DNA of 54,468 bases, taken from positions 1-54,468 of the forward strand of contig NZ_BBPO01000049.1 in the NCBI RefSeq assembly GCF_000787815.1. The letters run 5' to 3'. Shown piece after piece: positions 47,268 to 54,468 of this stretch (position 1 is the first letter of the stretch; the number at the start of each line of letters is the position of its first letter). The stretch is from Streptacidiphilus neutrinimicus. GTDB lineage: Bacteria; Actinomycetota; Actinomycetes; Streptomycetales; Streptomycetaceae. A program made the translations under genes and the position numbers. The notes under the pieces were generated by a model that had not been told where the DNA came from, made no database searches, and saw nothing but the letters and a program-made list of their open reading frames with translations.

Positions 47268-47338
47268 CCCGGCCCGGGCGGGAGCTCCGCATCGACACCA
47301 CGGATCTTCCGCTGTACGACGACGCGGGCCGGTCGTGA
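47268..47338 (+). pseudogene. C-terminal scrap of a second Uma2 gene
   Basis: In frame before TGA 47336-47338 the sequence reads ELRIDTTDLPLYDDAGRS, which corresponds to the intact Uma2 C-terminus IDTSELPLYAPEEQ. Earlier sequence does not match the family. The stop overlaps the following HTH start exactly as in the intact pair at 44846-45418 (there ATGA, here GTGA). Confidence 0.6.
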
Positions 47339-47532
47339 ACGTCGGCCGCTTGATCCGGAGGCGTCGCGAGGAGCTGAACTGGTCCCAGTCGCAGCTCGCC
47401 GAGGCAGCAGCAACGGCGCAGTCCGTCGTATCCAGGATCGAATCCGGGCGACTGAACCCGACCATGGACATGGTGGCGCGTCTTGCGGAGGCGATGGACT
47501 CGGAGCTGAGGCTCACCATCGAGTCGCGCTGA
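47335..47532 (+). CDS. Xre-type HTH protein, orphan of a decayed Uma2 pair
   Basis: A 65-residue HTH from GTG 47335: GRLIRRRREELNWSQSQLAE and AAATAQSVVSRIESGRLNPT. It is homologous to the HTH at 44652-44849. The partner Uma2 gene directly upstream is reduced to a C-terminal scrap, but this HTH remains intact. GTGA overlap with the upstream stop is retained. Confidence 0.75.
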   Translation: MNVGRLIRRRREELNWSQSQLAEAAATAQSVVSRIESGRLNPTMDMVARLAEAMDSELRLTIESR

Positions 47533-47754
47533 CCGGTCACGCAGATCGCGGAGACACGAACATGGAGCTGGCTACTGAGTCGGCCCGGTATCTCATCAGG
47601 TAGGGACGATCAGCCGAGCTCTGGATCGCCGCCGCTGGGCGGGGAGGTGGGCACGACCTTCTTGATCGCGGGCGTCGCGTGATGCGTCGTCGAAGGTCGC
47701 GCCCATCGTCGTTCTCCCGGCTCGCTGGAGCCGTCTGCGGTGGCGTGGCGGGGG

Positions 47755-49185
<1,431 letters not shown>

Positions 49186-49235
49186 CTAGCCGTGGCCGCC
49201 TCCCGCTAGCATCGGAACCGATCGGAGGTACGGGC

Positions 49236-49784
49236 GTGCGAAAGATCGTCGTGTACGAGTTGCTGTCCCTCGACGGGGTGGCCGAACAGCCGCACCGCTT
49301 CTTCCCCGACTGGGACGGGGCGATGGACGCCAACCTCGCCGACGTGATCGGGACGCAGGACGCGGTCGTCCTCGGTCGGCGCAGCTACGCCGAGTGGGCG
49401 GGGTACTGGCCGGAGAGCCGGATCGAGCCGTTCGCGACGTTCGTCAACGGGGTCGCGAAGCATGTCGCGACCTCCACGCCGCTCGACCAGGACTGGGCCG
49501 GTGCGCGCGCGATCGACGGCGACCTGGTCGCCTTCGCCCGCGACCTCAAGCAGCAGCCCGGTGGCGACATCGGCGTCCACGCGAGCATCTCGGTCGCGCA
49601 GGCCCTGCTCGCCGCCGACCTCGTCGACGAGCTCAGGCTCGTGATCGCGCCGAGCATCGTGGGCGCGGGACGGCGACTGCTCGACGGCTTGCCGTCGATC
49701 CGGCTCGAACCGCTCCGCAGCCGGATGTCGCCGACCGGCTATCTGCTGGCCGACTACCGGGTGGTCGGCCGCAGCGACGCATGA
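49236..49784 (+). CDS. Dihydrofolate-reductase-like (RibD C-terminal) protein
   Basis: A 182-residue RibD_C/DHFR-like reductase: MRKIVVYELLSLDGVAEQP near the start, DAVVLGRRSYAEWAGYWPES near 45-65, QPGGDIGVHASISVAQALLA near 106-125 (GxxGSxxLxxxL-like) and VDELRLVIAPSIVGAGRRLL near 129-148. Such proteins reduce pteridine- or riboflavin-type substrates with NADPH; specificity is unknown. GTG 49236 has GGAGG 7 nt upstream and TAGCAT at 49206 as candidate -10. Confidence 0.9.
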   Translation: MRKIVVYELLSLDGVAEQPHRFFPDWDGAMDANLADVIGTQDAVVLGRRSYAEWAGYWPESRIEPFATFVNGVAKHVATSTPLDQDWAGARAIDGDLVAFARDLKQQPGGDIGVHASISVAQALLAADLVDELRLVIAPSIVGAGRRLLDGLPSIRLEPLRSRMSPTGYLLADYRVVGRSDA

Positions 49785-50245
49785 CGGGAAGAGCCGTCGG
49801 CAGCGGTCGGCCTCCCAGCGGGTCGGGAGCGTTCACAGCATCGTGGCGAGCCAGACGGTCACGGCGGCCAGGACGGCGAGACCGACGGCCGTCGTACCGC
49901 TGACCGACATGCCGCCGAGCCGCGTGGTGGCGGCGTGGAACGCAGGCGACGCCAACCTGTTGATCCGGTCGTTCGTCGAGATCGCCACCGCTGCGTACCG
50001 CAGTTGAGGACGGGCGAGGAACGCGGGGATGTCCGCCCCGCTCCTCGGCCCCGGGTTCCCGGACGACGATGACCCGGCCTCCGCGCGGGGGGCCCGCCTG
50101 GCTGTCGATGTGCGCCGCAGCGGTCGCGGCGCACGTGTGCGACTGCTCGACCGGAATGTTGATCCTTCCCCGCGCGATGAGGTCGGCGGCGACGGCGAGC
50201 GCGTCCGGCGGGGCCGTGGTGCTTCGGGCGGCGGGGGCGCGGACC
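49785..50245 (-). pseudogene. Decayed medium-chain oxidoreductase tail and an unassigned remnant
   Basis: Around 50060-50212 the minus strand reads DALAVAADLIARGRINIPVE, SHTCAATAAAHIDSQAG and GGRVIVV, the C-terminal block of zinc-type quinone oxidoreductases (L..AA.LIA.GR..IPVE ... A..A....AG...G..VI.V). At 49833-50030 another frame gives STNDRINRLASPAFHAATTR and a hydrophobic end, TTAVGLAVLAAVTVWLATML, which I cannot assign. A related oxidoreductase tail also sits beside the other MOSC remnant at 38.6 kb. Confidence 0.5.
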
Positions 50246-52051
50246 TCACAGGTCCAGGACGACGTCCTCACCGGGACGGCTGCAGCACACCAGGGCCTCC
50301 CCGGGGGCGGCGGGCTCCAGCGGCTCGGTGGTGTAGACGACGGTGCCCGAGAGGACGGGAGTGACGCAGGTGTGGCACACACCGGTGCGGCAGGACCAGC
50401 GGGTGGGGATGTCGCACGCCTCGGCCAGGGTGAGCAGGGACGCCTGCTCCGGCTGCCAGCGGGTGGTGATCCCGCTGCGGGCGAAGGTGACCAGCGGACC
50501 GGTGCCGGGCGGCCCCGGGGGGCGGTGCGGCCGGGCCGCCGCCGCGGTGGTGATGCCGGGGTTGACCGCGGCGAGGGAGCCGAACTGCTCTGTGCGGATG
50601 CGTTCGGGCGCGAGGCCGATGGTCCTCAGGTGGTCGCTCACGTCGTCCATGAACGAGACGGGGCCGCACAGGTAGGCGTCGGCGTCGGCGGGGAGGCCCA
50701 GGACGGTCAGGGAGCGTGCGGTGAGCCGGCCGTGGGTGACCTGCGGTTCCGCTGGGGCGTCGGCGCCGGCGGTCGCGTCGGTGGCCCCGCCGTCGGTGGC
50801 CTGGTCGTCGTCGGCGGCGGTGTAGAAGACGTGCTCGTGGGCGTCCGGGAGCCGGGCCAGCAGCACGTGCGCCTCGGCGGCGAAGGCGTGCAGGGCCCGG
50901 TTGCGCGCCGTGTGGATCCACCAGACCGGTCGCGGGTCGCGCACCTCGGCCAGCTGATGGAGCATCGCCAGGACCGGGGTGGCGCCGATGCCGGCGGAGA
51001 CCAGCAGGACCGGCCGGACCCCGGCTTCGAGGACGAAGGCGCCGCGCGGGCTCGCGACGTCAAGGACGTCGCCGACCCGCAGGCGCGCGTGCAGGTAGCC
51101 GCTGACGGTGCCGTGCGGCTCCCGCTTGACGCTGATGCGGTACTCGTCGGCGCCTGGGGCCGAGGACAGCGAGTAACTGCGCACCGTGGGCTCGCCGTCG
51201 GCGGCGACCCGGACCGAGAGGAACTGCCCCGGCAGGGCGGCCGGCAGAGTACTGCCGTCGGTGCTCGCGAGACGGACGGAGGCGATCACCGGGGTCTCCT
51301 GGTCGATCCCGGTGACCCGCAACGGCCGGAAGCCCGGCCAGCCGCGCCGTTCGGCCGCGCCGGTGTCGTCGCCCGTGCGGGTGTCGTCGGCCGCGCCGGA
51401 CGGGCGCGGCGGGTTGGCCAGGTCCAGGAACGACCGCCGCCAACCGGGGCTGAGCGCGGGGATGTTCAGCGCCCTGCGCAGCATGGCCGGGTCACGCCCC
51501 GGGAGGTAGAGCAGGGCGTCGGTCTCGGCGACGCTCAACTCCTCGGGACCCCTGCTGATCAGGGAGATCGGGTCGCCCGCCTGCACCTGCCCTTCGGTGA
51601 GGACGCGCAGGTAGAAGCCCGGGCGGTGATGCGCGACCAGCAGCGAGGCCATTCGCGGCTCGCCCAGGCGCAGCCCGACCCGGTAGCAGGTGACGCGGGG
51701 CTGGGTGACCTCGAACTCGGCGTCGCCGATGCGGTAGCGGTCCCCGATGCACACCTCGTCGTCGGGCAGGCCGTCGACGGTGAAGTTCTCGCCGAACATT
51801 CCGAACGTCAGGTCGTCGCGGCGCAGTTCCTCTCGCCAGTAGGCGTAGGACTGGAGCTGGTAGACCAGTACCGCCCTGATCTCGCCCCCGTGGCCGGCGA
51901 GATCCCCCTGCCCGTCGCCGTCGACGTTCAGCCGCCGGACCAGCCTGGGGCCCGCAACCGGGGCCTTCCAGGCGCCGGTGCGGACGGTGCGTCCCTGCCA
52001 CTCGACGTCGGCGGGAAGTCCGACGTTGACGGAGACCAGCGTCGCCGTCAC
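50246..52051 (-). CDS. MOSC domain fused to a ferredoxin reductase (FAD, NAD, 2Fe-2S)
   Basis: A 601-residue multidomain redox protein. Residues about 1-150 are a MOSC domain (RLNVDGDGQGDLAGHGGEIR; Cys in QPRVTCYRVGLRLGEPRM), about 155-205 a three-helix YiiM-type segment, about 240-345 an FAD-binding barrel (TVRSYSLSSAP), about 350-480 an NAD domain (VSAGIGATPVLAMLHQL; YLCGPVSFMDDV), and about 510-601 a plant-type [2Fe-2S] ferredoxin (SCRTGVCHTC plus a late Cys in ALVCCSRP). MOSC domains handle molybdenum cofactor-bound sulfur, so reduction of N-oxide or sulfur compounds is plausible. GTG 52051 overlaps the VOC gene stop (GTGA). Confidence 0.88.
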   Translation of the reverse strand: MTATLVSVNVGLPADVEWQGRTVRTGAWKAPVAGPRLVRRLNVDGDGQGDLAGHGGEIRAVLVYQLQSYAYWREELRRDDLTFGMFGENFTVDGLPDDEVCIGDRYRIGDAEFEVTQPRVTCYRVGLRLGEPRMASLLVAHHRPGFYLRVLTEGQVQAGDPISLISRGPEELSVAETDALLYLPGRDPAMLRRALNIPALSPGWRRSFLDLANPPRPSGAADDTRTGDDTGAAERRGWPGFRPLRVTGIDQETPVIASVRLASTDGSTLPAALPGQFLSVRVAADGEPTVRSYSLSSAPGADEYRISVKREPHGTVSGYLHARLRVGDVLDVASPRGAFVLEAGVRPVLLVSAGIGATPVLAMLHQLAEVRDPRPVWWIHTARNRALHAFAAEAHVLLARLPDAHEHVFYTAADDDQATDGGATDATAGADAPAEPQVTHGRLTARSLTVLGLPADADAYLCGPVSFMDDVSDHLRTIGLAPERIRTEQFGSLAAVNPGITTAAAARPHRPPGPPGTGPLVTFARSGITTRWQPEQASLLTLAEACDIPTRWSCRTGVCHTCVTPVLSGTVVYTTEPLEPAAPGEALVCCSRPGEDVVLDL

Positions 52052-52413
52052 GGCCGTGCCGTCGCATCGGACCTCGTCTCCACGAGCTCGTAGAGGTGGC
52101 CGTCCGGCGCGCGGAAGTGCGTGTAGCGCCACCGCTCGTTCGCGGAGATCTCCGGGTCGACGTCGAGCCCGAGCGCCCGCAGCCGCTCGACCGCCTCGTC
52201 GAGCCCCTCGACCAGGAAGCCGACGGTGCGTTCGGTGCCCATGCCACCGGCGTCCGCAACGGCGAACGACGTGCCGTCGGGGAGGTCGAACACGTCGGCG
52301 TCGACGCCGTCCACGTCCACCGTGTGCAGGCCGAAGGCCGTCCGCAGGAAGTCGCTCATCGGAGCGCGGGCGGCGGTCGAGGTGCCCACGAAGGTCAGTC
52401 CGAGGATGCGCAT
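52048..52413 (-). CDS. VOC-superfamily protein coupled to the MOSC reductase
   Basis: A 121-residue VOC protein: MRILGLTFVGTSTAARAPM, FGLHTVDVDGVDADVFDLPD, GTERTVGFLVEGLDEAVERL and YTHFRAPDGHLYELVETRSD. The terminal HxYE-type strand (HLYELV) is kept. It lies first in a two-gene operon with the MOSC-reductase, 4-nt overlapping. The metabolite is unknown. Confidence 0.85.
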   Translation of the reverse strand: MRILGLTFVGTSTAARAPMSDFLRTAFGLHTVDVDGVDADVFDLPDGTSFAVADAGGMGTERTVGFLVEGLDEAVERLRALGLDVDPEISANERWRYTHFRAPDGHLYELVETRSDATARP

Positions 52414-52674
52414 GGCGACAGGCTAGTGGCCGGGGCCGGCGGCCGGTGGGGGGCGCACCGTGCGGTTGCGGGCGGAAGTTCGACACTGTGGCAGGGAATT
52501 CGAAATCGTTGCGTCAGAACCAGTCAGTTTCCGACGGGCGCAGCGGCGCGAGGCTGCTGCCGGCCCCCGGACGGTTCCGCAGGAATTCCGCACCGAATCC
52601 TGCATTTGTTCGGACGGGCGGCGTCTCGGCTACCTAGACTTGAGGTCAGCCACGCACTTTAAGTGGAGGAGCTG

Positions 52675-53775
52675 TTGGACGCCGCGTCCTTCGCCGACTA
52701 CCTGAAGAACCTGCTGCAGGGATCCGGTAAGCCGTCCTATCGGAGACTGGGCCTTCAGATCGGATACGGCAGGACCACGGTGTCCGACGCCTTCCAGGGC
52801 CGACGCCTGCCCTCCTGGGACGTGACCGAGCCACTGGTGCGGGCCCTCGGCGGGGACGTCGCCGAGGCACGGCAGCGGTGGGCCGAGGCAAGCGGCGGTG
52901 GCACACCGGTCTTCCCGGAGTGGCTGACCGACCCGGTGCTGGCGGTCCCCGCGCTGATCCCCGGCGTCGGGCTGGCGAAGTCGGCCGCGCTGGCCGCGGG
53001 AGATCCGGACGCCGCCCTGGCGGACGGCTGGGCGGTCGTGCGCCTGAGCGCGGCCCAGCTCTCGTACGAGGCGGGAGCGTTGCCGCCCGTCTCCGCGTCC
53101 GCCGTGGTGGACGCGTTCCGCCGGGCCGAGGGGGAGAACCGGCTTCCGCCAGGCGTGGGCGAGACCGTCTCCCGGATGGAGCGGCTGCACGAGCAGCACC
53201 GCGCGGGCGGTGCGGGCGTGGACGCGGCGCTGCAGTTCGTGGTCTTCGCCTACCGGCTGGCGGGGCTGGTCGCGGGCGGGCGCCGGGACGTGCCGGAGCA
53301 GGGGGAGGGCCGGGCTCCCGCCGACATCGTCACCCTGCGGCTCCTCGCGGAGGACTTCGGCTGGCCTGCGGACGGTGAGCTGCTGGCCGACTTCAGGGAG
53401 TTCCTGGCGATCCTGGTCTCCGGCCTGCAGGCGGTCGCCGAGACGGACCGCGCGGTGCTCGCGGCGCTGGTGCAGCATGGAAAAACGCTTCGCCTGGGGC
53501 TCGGCTCACCCACCTACGGCATGACCGGCGCCGAACTGTGCGACGCGACGGGCGTCGCTCCTTTCGACCTGAAAGGGCATCTGTCCGCCCTCAGCGAGCA
53601 GGGCCTGGTGGAGTGGCAGCGGGAGGGGCCGAGGGAGGCGCAGACTTCCGCGGAATGGGCGTGGACGAGCAAACGCGACGCCTATGCGCTGGACGGCCTG
53701 CGCAGCTTCTGCCGTGGCCGGAATCAGGACTTCAGTGCGATGATCCGCGATATTCGACTGGACTGGCTCGGCTGA
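52675..53775 (+). CDS. HTH-domain protein with large C-terminal region, unknown function
   Basis: A 366-residue protein from TTG 52675 (370 from GTG 52663). The first 55 residues hold a helix-turn-helix-like segment (RRLGLQIGYGRTTVSDAFQG). The middle is Ala-rich and helical. Near 290-330 a winged-helix-like segment appears (GMTGAELCDATGVAPFDLKG, ALSEQGLVEWQREG), ending SFCRGRNQDFSAMIRDIRLD. TTG 52675 is preferred because GGAGGA ends 4 nt before it; GTG 52663 overlaps that site. It precedes the Roadblock protein by about 90 nt. Confidence 0.7.
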   Translation: MDAASFADYLKNLLQGSGKPSYRRLGLQIGYGRTTVSDAFQGRRLPSWDVTEPLVRALGGDVAEARQRWAEASGGGTPVFPEWLTDPVLAVPALIPGVGLAKSAALAAGDPDAALADGWAVVRLSAAQLSYEAGALPPVSASAVVDAFRRAEGENRLPPGVGETVSRMERLHEQHRAGGAGVDAALQFVVFAYRLAGLVAGGRRDVPEQGEGRAPADIVTLRLLAEDFGWPADGELLADFREFLAILVSGLQAVAETDRAVLAALVQHGKTLRLGLGSPTYGMTGAELCDATGVAPFDLKGHLSALSEQGLVEWQREGPREAQTSAEWAWTSKRDAYALDGLRSFCRGRNQDFSAMIRDIRLDWLG

Positions 53776-53868
53776 CGGTCGGGGCACCTTACATGCGGGC
53801 GGCCGATTCGAATCCGTCTATCACCAAATCCGACTCTGTGATTATCGAGATGCATAGGGTCATCGTCC

Positions 53869-54249
53869 ATGGCTACCACCACCACCGACCAGTGCCTTGC
53901 CCGCCTCCTCCGCATCGAAGGGGCCATCGGCGCCGCGCTCGTCGACTATCACAGCGGACTCGCCCTCGGCGTCGCCGGAGGCGGCCCGCACTTCGATCTG
54001 CAGGCCGCCGCCGCGGGCAACACCGACGTCGTGAGAGCGAAGATGCGCACGATGGAGATGCTGCGCCTCGACGGGGAGATCGACGACATCCTGATCACGC
54101 TGACCGGCCAGTACCACCTGATCCGCCCGACGACCGCGCCCGGGGCCGACGGGCTCTACTTCTACCTCGCCCTGGACCGCCAGAAGGCCAACCTCGCCAT
54201 GGCGCGCCGCACCCTCCAGCAGGCGGAGAAGACTCTGCGGGAGGTCTGA
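53869..54249 (+). CDS. Roadblock/LC7-domain protein
   Basis: A 126-residue Roadblock/LC7 protein: CLARLLRIEGAIGAALVDYH near 9-28, AAAAGNTDVVRAKMRTMEML and DDILITLTGQYHLIRPT, then LYFYLALDRQKANLAMARRT and an end helix. In actinomycetes such proteins occur with small GTPases, sensor kinases or P-loop partners (MglB-like), or free-standing. Here no GTPase is adjacent; the upstream HTH gene may be functionally linked. ATG 53869 is the first codon in frame. Confidence 0.85.
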   Translation: MATTTTDQCLARLLRIEGAIGAALVDYHSGLALGVAGGGPHFDLQAAAAGNTDVVRAKMRTMEMLRLDGEIDDILITLTGQYHLIRPTTAPGADGLYFYLALDRQKANLAMARRTLQQAEKTLREV

Positions 54250-54292
54250 CCGCCTCCCACGCCGACCGGCCCGACGGCACACGAGGGCCCCG

Positions 54293-54309
54293 GACGCCGA
54301 AGGGGCGTC
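54293..54309. terminator. Weak hairpin after the Roadblock gene
   Basis: GACGCC-GAAGG-GGCGTC is a perfect 6-bp stem with a 5-nt loop, 44 nt after the stop. It is short, so support is weak. Confidence 0.35.
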
Positions 54310-54468
54310 GGCCGCTACGCCGCCACGTACCAGATCCAGGCAGAGCAGTGCGCCGCCGACCACTCCGCCGCATCCCCGCCCGGGCCCACCCGGACGCCTC
54401 CGCGAGCATGTCATGGCCACCCTCTTCAGCTCACTGGGCCAAGGCTCCGGGGGGTTGGGGTGCTGAGG
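54310..54468. other. No gene seen at window end
   Basis: No frame shows recognisable protein. A downstream gene may begin outside the window. Confidence 0.4.

Overview
The window is very GC-rich with strong third-position G/C bias. It carries gene families typical of mycelial actinomycetes: an ECF41-type sigma factor, a YtrA-type GntR regulator, an FHA-domain ABC exporter next to a Ser/Thr kinase, a c-di-AMP riboswitch ahead of an NlpC/P60 hydrolase, an SCO4226-like nickel-binding protein and a Roadblock/LC7 protein. It is best read as chromosomal sequence from a Streptomyces-like organism (Streptomyces, Kitasatospora or Streptacidiphilus); the genus is inference. No rRNA, tRNA, CRISPR array, intact transposase, integrase or replication origin was recognised.

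Layout. 0.3-8.0 kb: a hotdog thioesterase, a doubly broken remnant (MBL-fold head plus Mrr-like nuclease tail), a two-FHA ABC exporter, an SH3-like protein and a Ser/Thr kinase, then a GntR(YtrA)-ABC operon ending at a strong terminator. 8.1-13.1 kb: a uronate-utilisation locus (IclR regulator, unknown TIM-barrel-like protein, 5-dehydro-4-deoxyglucarate dehydratase, divergent uronate dehydrogenase, secreted PL14-like lyase). 13.1-23.6 kb: small proteins, a membrane methyltransferase, riboswitch plus NlpC/P60, a PP2C-like phosphatase, an ECF41 sigma factor beside a frameshifted carboxymuconolactone-decarboxylase gene, a GH18-like protein and a large secreted phosphoesterase. 23.8-31.9 kb: a MurA-like enzyme fused to an Xre-type HTH, a hydrolase, an HTH/Clp_N pair under a double operator, a MarR-ABC exporter operon and a MocR/LysE divergent pair. 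32.6-37.5 kb: a frameshifted F420-type oxidoreductase, a CPA2 antiporter, and a TetR regulon joining an OB-fold/Zn-ribbon protein to an acyl-CoA dehydrogenase through paired palindromes.

37.4-44.4 kb is an island of different texture: sparse genes, truncated genes and long stretches without coding signal. It is bounded by imperfect direct repeats of the 3' end, terminator and downstream region of the acyl-CoA dehydrogenase gene. The copies differ in coding sequence only at three synonymous positions, which suggests an integration scar or decayed gene duplication. It holds a VOC protein, a universal stress protein, two SDRs lacking the usual catalytic Tyr, a SnoaL-like protein and remnants of a MOSC-reductase and a zinc-type oxidoreductase. 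44.6-47.5 kb has an intact Uma2/HTH pair, a broken sulfatase, a phosphoribosyltransferase and a second, decayed Uma2/HTH pair. 47.7-54.3 kb returns to orderly genes: argG, a DHFR-like reductase, a MOSC-ferredoxin-reductase fusion with a VOC partner, an HTH regulator and a Roadblock protein.

Two themes recur. Several genes have a -10-like hexamer exactly 13 nt before the start codon, implying leaderless mRNAs, often with a palindromic operator at that point. Interrupted genes are unusually common (at least ten), through in-frame stops, frameshifts or internal deletion.
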